Origin: Hamiltosporidium tvaerminnensis
Taxonomy: Eukaryota > Microsporidia > Dubosqiidae
Reading direction: 5' to 3'
Assembly (NCBI GenBank): GCA_022605425.2
Contig: CM061255.1
Coordinates: forward strand, 248,001-312,000
DNA: 64,000 nt
A program made the translations under genes and the position numbers. The notes below the pieces were generated by a model that was not told the origin of the DNA, did not search any database, and saw nothing but the letters and a program-made list of their open reading frames with translations. The first letter of the stretch is position 1; each line of letters opens with the position of its first letter. This document shows positions 34,499-43,879 of this stretch, piece by piece.

Positions 34499-36667
34499 AT
34501 GTTTTTTCATGTATTCGTTTGTTTAAAAATTTTACATTGTTTTACTGGTTTGAATATTGATCCAATGATTGAAGTATATTTTCGCATTAATTTAAACCTT
34601 GTGCTACGACAAAATGATGAAATTCGGAATATTCTTCATGGAATAGGTGATGAAATAAATGAATCGGAAATGGAAAAATATGTTTCAGTTATATCTTATT
34701 ATCTTGACGTTGTCAAAGAAAACACAAATTCTGTTCATCACCCTCTTTTAACTCACTTTGTATGCTTAATTTTCTACTTGGTGCATCACAAAGATACAGA
34801 TGAACCAATCATATTCGATGCAGATCTTCTCTTTAATATTGTAACCTTTTCAAAGTTGTATGAATATACCAAATGCAACAGGGAGATGAATGATATCATA
34901 AAAACAAAAATGATTATGCTCTTCAAATCTGGTATGGAGACTAAAGAAAATATGAAAGAAATTCTCAAATCAAAAGTAATAAGACTTAATGAATTAGAAA
35001 CTGACTGTCCATTGATTATAAACAATATTAAATCCAGTTTCGATCTCGATAGTAACATAGACTTCCAAATAATAAAAAATATGCGAGTCAAATTCCAAGA
35101 TTTACAATCCTGGGAATACGTGCGATTTTATCTTAGAGTTGGATCATTTGAATCTATATACTCTTTTTTCATATCTTTGAAGCTATGTTTTCTAATTGAA
35201 AAATGGCAAGATTTAAATAGCGAGACAATTGGTTTTTCCTTAAATGATTTTTTTTTAGATTCAACATTTTGGGATCAGCTTAGAGCTCTTAATCCATCTT
35301 TAACTCCATATATATTTTTAAAATTTGATAGAGTAACCTACAAAGATTTTATAAAATTTATTTCTGCAACGTGGCTTAATAAAATTTTAAACGAATCCTC
35401 AAGTTTTGATTCTATTTTCGAATTTTCCGAAGAAAAATTTTTCTACGGAACCGCTAATATTTCTAGAAAATTTCCAGAAATTTTTATAGAATTTTTCAAA
35501 GTAAAACCATATGAAAATCAAATAAATATGATTTACAGTCTCTTAATTGATATATCTAAGTCCGAATTTCATCAATATATTCCTATAGTGTTTATTTTAA
35601 AATTTTTTTGCTTCAAAAAGGTAACATCTAATAGTGAAATATTATTGCGAGTTATCTTAGAATGTATATTTTATATGCATATTTTAAGCACTGAGAGGAA
35701 TAATTGCAATACATTTAGCCCAAGAAAAGCATATGAAGACAAATTATTCAGCCTGTTGGAAAAAAACTTAACTAGCAGAAATATAAAAATTAACATACCT
35801 GTTAATAGAATAACCCTGATCCAAAGATATATTCCGGAGACGTTTAATTTTTTTGAGAATTTTATATTAGCATTAGAATTTGCAAATGCAGCTTCTATTA
35901 TTTTTTTTAATAGAAATTTTACCTGTAATTTACATGCCATCAATCGGAGTGCTTCTCAAGATGTATATAAAAATTTAAAAAGTTACTGCAAATATCTTTT
36001 GGATATTGAATTGGATAAAACGATTAGATTGGCTCCTGTGACTGCACATGAACATGAACCTATACCAGAATCTATAACAGAATCAGACATCATATCTGAA
36101 TATATACCGAACTCAATACCAACATCTGAAACCAAACCTAAACCTAAACCCAAACCTAAGCCCAAACATAGGTCTAAATTCTTACCAACACCCGAACCCG
36201 AACATGAAAATATGATTAAGCCTAAAACCGTACCCGAATTACTACCCGAATCTAAACTCAAACATGAACAACCTGTACCTAAATCTATACCCAAACCTGG
36301 CAAAATTCCTATAAGCGTACCCCTACAGATAATTGAGAAAAAACAATCAAAAATTTCGCCTAAAGATCAAAATGAAAAATTGGCTTCAACATCTGTGGGT
36401 ATAAAACCTGAAATATCACCACAAACCCCGTCTAAAATAAAAATAAAAAATAAAAACAATAGAAATAAGCTAGAAAACATAACTAAAGAAGATAAAGATA
36501 GCACATCAGAAAAAGAGACACAATCGAAAACATTAGAAGGAAAGAAAAAGAATAAAAATAATATTTTCAAAATTATCTTAATAGTCACGTTGGTTTTTAT
36601 TTCGATTATTGGAATATCTGCGATCGGATATTGGGTTTATGTCACGTGGAAAGTTCAAATAAATTGA
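34499..36667 (+). CDS. Single-pass membrane protein, unknown family, with Lys-Pro-rich stalk
   Basis: 722 residues, not recognised. The N-terminus MFFHVFVCLKILHCFTG looks like a cleavable signal peptide. Residues about 20-510 are a helical, Phe/Leu/Ile-rich globular region without known motifs and with few repeats. About 518-680 is a low-complexity stalk rich in Pro, Lys, Glu and Ser (KPKPKPKPKPKH and PEPEHE; later a Lys/Asn/Glu-rich stretch). Residues about 690-715 (IILIVTLVFISIIGISAIGYWVYV) form a transmembrane helix, followed by a tail of only about seven residues. This is type I topology with almost the whole protein luminal or extracellular, as expected for a spore- or cell-surface protein (inference). 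The AAACCT-like hexamers near 36130-36165 are Lys-Pro codons, not telomere repeat. Confidence 0.75.
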   Translation: MFFHVFVCLKILHCFTGLNIDPMIEVYFRINLNLVLRQNDEIRNILHGIGDEINESEMEKYVSVISYYLDVVKENTNSVHHPLLTHFVCLIFYLVHHKDTDEPIIFDADLLFNIVTFSKLYEYTKCNREMNDIIKTKMIMLFKSGMETKENMKEILKSKVIRLNELETDCPLIINNIKSSFDLDSNIDFQIIKNMRVKFQDLQSWEYVRFYLRVGSFESIYSFFISLKLCFLIEKWQDLNSETIGFSLNDFFLDSTFWDQLRALNPSLTPYIFLKFDRVTYKDFIKFISATWLNKILNESSSFDSIFEFSEEKFFYGTANISRKFPEIFIEFFKVKPYENQINMIYSLLIDISKSEFHQYIPIVFILKFFCFKKVTSNSEILLRVILECIFYMHILSTERNNCNTFSPRKAYEDKLFSLLEKNLTSRNIKINIPVNRITLIQRYIPETFNFFENFILALEFANAASIIFFNRNFTCNLHAINRSASQDVYKNLKSYCKYLLDIELDKTIRLAPVTAHEHEPIPESITESDIISEYIPNSIPTSETKPKPKPKPKPKHRSKFLPTPEPEHENMIKPKTVPELLPESKLKHEQPVPKSIPKPGKIPISVPLQIIEKKQSKISPKDQNEKLASTSVGIKPEISPQTPSKIKIKNKNNRNKLENITKEDKDSTSEKETQSKTLEGKKKNKNNIFKIILIVTLVFISIIGISAIGYWVYVTWKVQIN

Positions 36668-38389
36668 TTGATTTATATTTTAAAGAATTCTATTTTTAAC
36701 TAATATATTTAGAAAAAAGTAAAAACAATAATCGATGTGTCTTTTACGTAAATAGTTTCTACATATTTCTTTTTTGGTTTTTTATGGAATATTGCGGTCT
36801 TTTTCACATTTATTTTTCTTTATTTCTTATTATCATGACAAACCTTTCAAAAAATAGCTATTATGTTTGTTCTGGATGTTTATATTACTTTAATTATTTA
36901 AATTAAAAAAATATGCTTTTTTATGAGTCGAATTCCTACTAAGTATCATACAATATTTTTTTTAATTTCAAATTATAAGTGAATAATATATCGGGACAGA
37001 AAATATCACCAATTAATCATAGAAAATCTTAAAAACACTTGTATACATTCTAGTTACACCACTATTTCTACATTATATTTTTGCGTAAATTTTACCTATG
37101 ATGCGGTCTTTGACTTATAACATATTTTCTTATAAAAATAATCCAAGTGTTCTAATTAGTATGAGGTATACTATTTACAATTATTGTTAATGATTAAACA
37201 TATAATATAAACACCTTAAATTAAAAAATTACATAATTTATATCTCAAACCAAAAAATAACATATTTAAACATATATAATTCATTATTAACTTTTTGTAA
37301 ATTTAACATGTAAAAAACCTTCTAAATGTATGGTATGCTGAAACGAATAATATTTCTTATACTTTGATGTCTAATAAACCACAAAGTTTATATCTTTTAA
37401 TTAAATTTTACATATTATTACGCTCAGTACTTTAAAACTATATTTCCTGCTATTTCAGCTTGTTGTACCAAGAAAAATAGTAAAAATTAAAATTTTTACA
37501 TGCTTGGAAAGATGTATAAAGTTTATGTCATAAACGAGATGTAAACAGCTATTATTAATTATATCAGCAAAACAAGATAGACACTACCACATTCCTTTCA
37601 TAACCAAAAAATAAATATTCTACTTCAAAACTCTAAAATAAGATAATATATCGATTCACAGAGCTAAATATATTTATTCACATAAATTATTCACTTAAGC
37701 CATTTATATTGCGTTTCTTATATTTAATATTTTTTTTACTTTATAAGAAATATAGATTGAAGAAAAAGCAAAATCACATTAAGAATGTAAATGGAAACGC
37801 TAATCGAAAGATTCTACGCTTAAGGATACAAAAGATACACATTGAGAAATAAGCTCAATATTTTATTATTTTGTAGTGGGAGATAATTCAATATGATAAT
37901 ATTTTTTATTCAATTTTTAAATTAAAATTATGTTTTCTTGTCGCATTCTATTGAATGTCTATCATTATCTTTTTTGGCAACTGACTTTCTAAGGCTTTTC
38001 TTTATGATGGATAACCTTTTAATTATTTTTTGAGTTTCAATAGCTATGTAAATCTATCTTGTGTAGCCTTAATCCACAGTGATTTTTTTCTAAAAGACAT
38101 AAATATGCATCTGAATCATTATTACCACAAGCCATCTGATTTTTTTATATAGAAGTGAAACCTATGTATAGACATTGAACTTGGTATATACCACATGCTC
38201 AATACCTTTTCGATTTTCATCGAATCCCAATAGATGGTTAGATTTGTATTCTTTAATATAATTTAAATTTAGAGTTAGAAAAATTCTTCATAAATTATAT
38301 TTTTTTTACTTGTAACTGTTTTCCTCTATATGGAATAAATATGGTATTTTCGGAGTTTGTGATAAGCTCTGCTCTAGATTTAATTGTAG
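36668..38389. other. AT-rich spacer
   Basis: No gene recognised. The 3' end may still belong to the element whose integrase relic follows, but I see no motif. Confidence 0.45.
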
Positions 38390-39080
38390 CTTAGCGCGAT
38401 TTTTTATATAAATCAATCAAACCTTTTCGAAGAGATATTCTGTAATTTATAACAAGCTGCGTGTTTTGTAGGATTGCATTTCTCAATTTGTTATTGCTTC
38501 TAGGGATGCCTTTTACTCTACATGTAATAGAATAAATGTTGTTTTGAGCACATATTTTAATATCTCATCATTTAAAAACACTTTATTCATTGTCTCTTTG
38601 TAAGATACTGGGTACGACAGCGTAAGAAATGATATTTTAATCGACGTTCTTAACACAGTAGCTGATTTTTTTTGTTGAGGTATCTTTAATAAAAGCTTGA
38701 TATATACATCAAGGATATGCAAGATTTATCTAAAATCTTCATTATATGTTGAATATTTTAGTATATCGACAAAAATCCTGTGAATTCTTCTTTTAAATAA
38801 TTTGTACTTATTGACTATAACGAATCATTGCGTTTCTAATATTGGTAATTTTGGCACGTTTTGATAAACATTCTATTTGTAGTCGCTTATCCCGGCAATA
38901 ATTTTCGAATAATTTCTTGTTGCATTTTGTTCAAGCCTATGTGGCGTGAAGTGTATAGTATTAAAACCATTGGATAAGCTATCCGATTTTCATACTTTGT
39001 TGCTTTTTTCTACATCTTAAACATTTGTAGTAAATATTTTATCCTTTTCTTAATTGAAATCGCCACATCATTTTATAAAC
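38390..39080 (-). mobile_element. Decayed integrase (H2C2 zinc-binding plus rve core) of an LTR-type or integrase-bearing element
   Basis: The minus strand from 39080 reads, with several breaks, NRIAYPMVLILYTSRHIGLNKMQQEIIRK..PGI. This is the HxGxNKMxxEIxxxYxGI pattern of the integrase zinc-binding module. Next come NVYQNVPKLPI, where the CxxCQ would be, then RRIHRIFVDILKY, then ILHILDVYIKLLLKIPQQKKSA, matching the core pattern ..D....YILHIxDxYTKF...P.KSA. The ORF 38722-38513 is the longest intact piece. Key Cys residues and several catalytic acidic positions are lost, so it is inactive. Similar integrase genes, sometimes annotated KRBA2-like, are common in microsporidia. No LTRs or RT were found next to it. 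Confidence 0.55.
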
Positions 39081-39440
39081 CATTTTTTATGGTTAGATTT
39101 CACGTAAGAAGGTAAATTTCGCGATACTTCCAAGTTTTTTCGGTATTATAATTTAATTTTTGTTATACCGTTTAATTTTTTTAAATATTTGTCTATAAAT
39201 ACAGTATGTTTTTGCATTTTATTTAATAAAATTCTGGGTTAAAATATTTTTACCATTTTTTTTATATGTTTTCTTCTACCTCTTTAACCATGTTTTTGTA
39301 TAATCATCACTTAAATATAAACAAAAAACTTTAAAAGTTTATATAAGCAGGTTAGGTTTAAGAAAATCTGATTTTATGAATTTTTATTTGATTAAATTGT
39401 TGAATTCTACAAAATCTGTTTGTGTTATTTTCAAGTGTCT

Positions 39441-39541
39441 TCTTTTTTAAGTTTTTTCTTCTTTTTAACTTTACTTCCAGCTAAAAGTAAATCTAGCTGA
39501 TCATCACTTTGCTTAATCGCATGGGTCTGTAAAAAAAAATA
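39441..39541 (-). pseudogene. Lys-rich C-terminal reading frame without start, preceded by a polypyrimidine-AG
   Basis: On the minus strand, TTTTTTTTTACAG is followed by an open frame HAIKQSDDQLDLLLAGSK, then a run of Lys residues, ending KKEDT and stop. There is no Met. Just upstream of the T-run the frame has a stop, and further upstream lie three 70-bp tandem repeats. It looks like the 3' exon or C-terminus of a conserved small basic protein whose 5' part is missing or displaced. Family not recognised. Confidence 0.3.
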
Positions 39542-39610
39542 TTACTTTGCTTTTTTTAAACAGAAAATATCAGTTTTAGGATGGAATTAAACTTTATTTA
39601 AGAAATAATG

Positions 39611-39820
39611 ATTAACGATATTAGTAATTTATATCATATGGAAATTTTAAAAGAAATCAAAAAAATGAGTAGAAATAAAGATTAACGATATTAGTAATTT
39701 TAATCATATGGAAATTTTAAAAGAAATCAAAAAAATGAGTAGAAATAAATATTAACGATATTAGTAATTTATATCATATGGAAATTTTAAAAGGAATCAA
39801 AAAAATGAGTAGAAAGAATA
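39611..39820. repeat. 70-bp tandem triplication
   Basis: ATTAACGATATTAGTAATTT starts at 39611, 39681 and 39751. The units are nearly identical and include ATATGGAAATTTTAAAAG and CAAAAAAATGAGTAGAAA. Each unit could encode MEILKEIKKMSRNK on the plus strand, but the frame is not maintained. Confidence 0.92.
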
Positions 39821-40150
39821 TTTTGTGTCGTTTTCAAAACTTACTTTGGACTAATTTAGTTTATTTTAATCAAAAAAAAGCTGAAATATTACAATAAACA
39901 TCTACTAGACCTTTTAAATCCTTACAGCTTCTCTAAAATCTCTTTAATTTTATAAAATAGCAGAGTACATTATCAAGCAAAATACTTATAATTTGTGTTA
40001 TAGTAATAATATATCATTTGGATTAGAATATAACATAATATGATTTGTTATATTTTCTATTCTCTTAAATTAAGCTATTTTTGGTAATTTACTTACTTAT
40101 TTCATAAACTTGTACCTCTCATTGTTAAGGACTATATAAACTTTAATTCC
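39821..40150. other. AT-rich spacer
   Basis: No feature seen. Confidence 0.5.
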
Positions 40151-40392
40151 TTAAAATTGTACTATAATTAACACCCTTTTATTTATGAGTGCTTCTATCT
40201 AAATAATTATCACCCTTTTATCTTTAAGTACTTCTTATATATAATTATCACCCTTTTATCTATAAGTACTTCTTATATATAATTATCACCCCTTTAATTA
40301 AAAGGACATCTCATAAATAATTAACACCCTTTTATTTATGAGTGCTTCTATCTAAATAATTAACACCCTTTTATCTATAAGTACTTCTTATA
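40150..40392 (-). repeat. 38-39-bp array made from the GCP gene 3' end
   Basis: About six units of the type TTTATCTATAAGTACTTC + TTATATATAATTATCACCC, or a variant with ATGAGTGCTTCTATCTAAAT. TAAGTACTTC occurs at 40225, 40263 and, within the gene's last codons (Tyr-Lys-Lys-Tyr-Leu-stop), at 40378. The copies lie downstream of the gene's stop codon, and each contains the AACACCC/ATCACCC motif. Confidence 0.85.
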
Positions 40393-43185
40393 TATAAATA
40401 ACCCTGTATTTTCCACTCTACTACCTAATTCTATATAAAATTCTCTTAAACACTTTTTAACACCAAAATCATCAAACGGTTGTCCTGTCCTTCCAACTTT
40501 TACAGAAAGCGCTTCTAATTCACTAAAAAATAAAAATAATTTTTCTTTCATTCTTCCAGTCATATAACCTCTCTCTATAATTTTACCTGTTAAATCTAAT
40601 AACCCATCTTTAAAGGATTCAATAAGCCTTGAATTCATAAGAGTACTGTTATTTATAGAAGGGTTATGATATATATCATTAAAGGGGTGTTGCTGATGTA
40701 TACTGTTATTAAAGGGGTGTTGTTTATCAATGTTTTTACTAACACCCTGTTGAGCACTATCCCTATAATTAACACCCTTTATACAACTACCTCTATCATT
40801 AACACCCTCTTCTAAATTACCTCTATCATTAACACCCCCTCCCTCCACATTAGTATATCTACAATTTTTACTCTTATTTTCATATAAATTCTCCTCAAAA
40901 CACTCCAACCTAAGAAAACAAGACCATTCAATACTAATAACTTCTTCACAGCAATAAAACATAAAACTTTGTACAAAACAATAATAAAAATGAATTCTAT
41001 TTAAACTATTCTTATCCAATTTCCTTTTCTTTAAACTTCCCAATATTCTTTCAACTTTTTTTACTTTCCACAAAAATTTAAAAATTGTAGAAAATCTTAA
41101 TATTGTCTTCTTGTTGATTATCATGTTCAAAGGAAAGTCAATAACACATAATAGTGTTAGATAGTCCCATGTATTATCTAAAGGGGTGTTGTTTATATTA
41201 TTATTGTTTTCTAATATAGTAGTGTTAACAGAATTTGTAATAAGACTATCACTATCAACAAAAGTACTATTAATAACAGGGTGTTGTTCATATGTTGTAT
41301 TGTTAACAGGGTATTGTTTGTCTGTACTGTTACTAACACCCTGTTGTTTATCTGTATTATAGTTAACAGGGTGTTGTTTATTATATATATTGTTAACACC
41401 CTGTTGTTTATCTATACTGTTACTAACACCCTGTTGTTTATCTGTACTGTTACTAACACCCTGTTGTTTATCAGTACTCTTACTAACACCCTGTTGTTTA
41501 TTACCCTTATCATTAATACCCACGTCCCTACTAATCCCCCTATTCTGTTCTAAAAGACACACATCCATATACTTAATAAAAGGACATTCATTTCCAAAAG
41601 TAACACCCAAAGAAGTATCCAATATAAACCCTACACTTCTCTTATAAGAAACTCCATATTTATCAACATTCCACTCTTTAAGCATTTCAAATAAATTCTG
41701 TACAAAATCAGATCTTTTAAACATAAAAATGTCTTTTAAAAAATACACAAATGAAAGAACTTTTGAGTTTATAAATATTTCTGACCAAACACGTCTGTTT
41801 ATCTGTAAAAGTATTTTATTAATATTTTCCTCAAAATCAGAATCAAGAATATTTATATTATTAGTATTAGTAGTATGGTTATTAGAATGTATATTAGAGT
41901 AGTTATTAGAATAGTTATGTATATTAAAAATATTTTTATCAAACCTATTATCTATATTTTCATCAACTATATTATTAAAATTATTTTCTCTGTTTGTTGG
42001 ATAATTTTTGTTTTTAGAAACTTCTTTAATAAGATTGATACATCTACCAATATAAAGTATGTTATTTATACAGTGGGGAGATATAAAATAAGGGACTTTT
42101 TTAGTGTTAATAGAAAATTTGTGCCAGGTGTTATTTTCAAGGGAATTTACTTTTATGAAGAATTCTGATGTTGGGTCTATAAAGGTACCTGTGTATAACC
42201 ATGAGGATAACAGGGTGTTAGTTCTTATAGAAGTATACAGTGTTATTTTCTGTAAAATAATATTTAAAGGTGGGAAGTTGTTAGTGTATGTGTTATTTAT
42301 AGTACTGTAATTTAAAGGGGTGTTATTTGTATTACAGCTATAAGTAACACCCTTTAACGATTTATTTCTATCTAAAAGGGTGTTATTACTATTATACTTA
42401 TAACTAACACCCTCAGACATATTCTTACAACTAAAGGGTGATATTAACCTATTATAAAAGGTATCATTACTATCATATAAATAAGAGGTACCTTTTAAAA
42501 GGTTAATATTAAGATATCTTAAAAAAGAAAAAGAATCTTCCGTATTATCTTTATAACACTGACATATCTGATTAAGAGCTTCTAATCTATTATAAGCTAC
42601 ATACATTAAAGTATGAAATATAAGAATAGGTTGGTCATTATTATATGAAAGTACAATGTTTTCATATGTTTGTAAAATATCTTCTATTGCTTTATAAAAA
42701 TATTGGTGAGTTATTGTTGTTGGACGGGGGTGGTATTTCAGTTCTTTGTATATTTTACCGTAATAGGAAGCTCTTTCTATTACATGTGCATCTAGAGCAT
42801 AAGTGTTTGTGTTTGTAATAGGTCTATTGTTGTTTGTATTTTTCTCATATTTATTAATATTTGTAATTCTTTCTTCTCCTCTGTATGTGTTTATGCCCAA
42901 TGCAATTTTTTTAATATTTAAAGTGGAAATTTTTGGGGTTTTTTTGGGATGGAATTGTGAAATTTTGAGGAGAAAATAGAAAGTTTGGATTTCAATTTGT
43001 GATAAAGAATGGGTGGGAATGGGAAAGGTGATGGATGAAAGTATAGATAGTGTGTCTGGTGGTATAATGCGTGGAGAAAGTGATAGGAGAGTGGATAGGT
43101 ATTTTAATAGAGATTGGTCTATGTTGGTGTTTTTTTTTGTTGTTTTGTAGTATTCTAGTATTAGTTGTGAAAGTAAATTTTCCAT
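40375..43185 (-). CDS. Gamma-tubulin complex component (GCP2/GCP3, Spc97/Spc98-like)
   Basis: 936 residues; would nucleate microtubules at the spindle pole plaque together with gamma-tubulin and a partner GCP. Recognisable GRIP elements: an N-terminal helical part (about 1-230, with QPILIFHTLMYVAYNRLEALNQI); the signature LLSSWLYTGTFIDPTSEFFI with W..KFSINTKKVPYFIS and INNILYIGRCINLIKEV (about 325-390); VLSFVYFLKDIFMFKRSDFVQNLFEML (about 475-500); and the C-terminal gamma-tubulin-binding part LLCVIDFPLNMIINKKTILRFSTIFKFLWKVK followed by FVQSFMFYCCEEVISIEW (about 680-770). Which paralogue it is cannot be decided. Three low-complexity inserts interrupt it (near 260-300, 395-440 and 550-650, plus 800-870). 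They are built from 30-bp repeats with QQGV/QHPV cores. No introns. CCCCC lies 12 bases upstream of the ATG. Confidence 0.7.
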   Translation of the reverse strand: MENLLSQLILEYYKTTKKNTNIDQSLLKYLSTLLSLSPRIIPPDTLSILSSITFPIPTHSLSQIEIQTFYFLLKISQFHPKKTPKISTLNIKKIALGINTYRGEERITNINKYEKNTNNNRPITNTNTYALDAHVIERASYYGKIYKELKYHPRPTTITHQYFYKAIEDILQTYENIVLSYNNDQPILIFHTLMYVAYNRLEALNQICQCYKDNTEDSFSFLRYLNINLLKGTSYLYDSNDTFYNRLISPFSCKNMSEGVSYKYNSNNTLLDRNKSLKGVTYSCNTNNTPLNYSTINNTYTNNFPPLNIILQKITLYTSIRTNTLLSSWLYTGTFIDPTSEFFIKVNSLENNTWHKFSINTKKVPYFISPHCINNILYIGRCINLIKEVSKNKNYPTNRENNFNNIVDENIDNRFDKNIFNIHNYSNNYSNIHSNNHTTNTNNINILDSDFEENINKILLQINRRVWSEIFINSKVLSFVYFLKDIFMFKRSDFVQNLFEMLKEWNVDKYGVSYKRSVGFILDTSLGVTFGNECPFIKYMDVCLLEQNRGISRDVGINDKGNKQQGVSKSTDKQQGVSNSTDKQQGVSNSIDKQQGVNNIYNKQHPVNYNTDKQQGVSNSTDKQYPVNNTTYEQHPVINSTFVDSDSLITNSVNTTILENNNNINNTPLDNTWDYLTLLCVIDFPLNMIINKKTILRFSTIFKFLWKVKKVERILGSLKKRKLDKNSLNRIHFYYCFVQSFMFYCCEEVISIEWSCFLRLECFEENLYENKSKNCRYTNVEGGGVNDRGNLEEGVNDRGSCIKGVNYRDSAQQGVSKNIDKQHPFNNSIHQQHPFNDIYHNPSINNSTLMNSRLIESFKDGLLDLTGKIIERGYMTGRMKEKLFLFFSELEALSVKVGRTGQPFDDFGVKKCLREFYIELGSRVENTGLFIYKKYL
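41270..41525 (-). repeat. 30-bp coding array with flipping GGG/CCC hairpin core
   Basis: Plus-strand cores start at 41275, 41305, 41335, 41365, 41395, 41425, 41455 and 41485, exactly 30 bp apart. Cores 1, 2 and 4 read AACAGGGTGTT (core 2 has TATT); cores 3 and 5-8 read AACACCCTGTT, its reverse complement. The flanks (TTATCTGTACTGTTACT) keep one orientation. In the protein (about residues 562-638) the units read KQQGVSNSTD or KQHPVN-NT-. Confidence 0.95.
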
Positions 43186-43197
43186 TTTTTTATAAAA

Positions 43198-43202
43198 GGG
43201 GG
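43198..43202 (-). promoter_or_regulatory. CCCCC tract upstream of the GCP start
   Basis: CCCCC 12 bases before ATG 43185 on the minus strand. This is longer and further from the ATG than in the other genes here. Similar CCCCC tracts recur in the 81-bp repeats upstream. Confidence 0.45.
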
Positions 43203-43224
43203 TTGGTTGGATATTTGTAGAATT

Positions 43225-43515
43225 AGGTTTTTATATATATTTTAAGAAGAAAGGGGGAGAGTAGAGTAGGAAAATAGAATAGAGGGGTAGAAAAAGTGAT
43301 TCAATTAAGGTTTTATATATATTTTAAGAAAAAAGGGGGAGAGTAGAGTAGGGAAATAGAATAGAGGGGTAGAAAAGGTGATTTAGTTGGGTTGTATATA
43401 TTATTTTAAGAAAAAAAGGGGGGAGTAGAGTAGGGAAATAGAATAGAGGGGTAGAAAAAGTGATTCAATTAAGGTTTTATATATATTTTAAGAAGAAAGG
43501 GGGAGAGTAGATGGG
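43225..43515 (-). repeat. 81-bp tandem array in the GCP 5' flank
   Basis: GGTTTTATATATATTTTAAG recurs at 43227, 43308, about 43390 (variant TTGTATATATTATTTTAAG) and 43471. Units contain AAAGGGGGAGAGTAG and AATAGAGGGGTAGAAAAAG. Spacing 81-82 bp. Confidence 0.9.
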
Positions 43516-43879
43516 TAGAATAAGTGGATATAACCAGATTTTTTTATTTAAGAAGAAACTATGGTAAGAGGGGAATTGAATAGAGGGGAAAATAAGTGAT
43601 TATAAACCGGTATTTTATTTATAATAATTTGGAGAGATTGGAGGAGTAAGTGATGTTTTATAAATGTTTGTATTAATTTAGGTGAGAGGAGAATATATTT
43701 AAATAGAAAGGAGGAATTAATTTGTAAAATATAAATGTTTTATTTTATTTGAAATAATAACTTTCTCCATGATTAATTCAAGAATAATATCTTTTCTTTC
43801 GATCATCTGATTCTTTGTTTCCTCCGGTTTATCTTTTTTGCGTGTAAAAATAAATAATATTTTACTTAGTCTTTTATTA
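43516..43879. other. AT-rich spacer
   Basis: Tail of the GCP 5' flank with decayed GGGG-containing repeat pieces; no gene. Confidence 0.5.

Noticed and set aside
36125-36170. AAACCT/AAACCC hexamers resembling telomere repeat
   Set aside because: They are in-frame Lys-Pro codons of the membrane-protein stalk, not an interstitial telomere.
41211-41553. Overlapping ORFs on both strands in the GCP repeat region
   Set aside because: Alternative frames of a 30-bp repeat stay open by periodicity; only the 936-codon minus frame has conserved domains.
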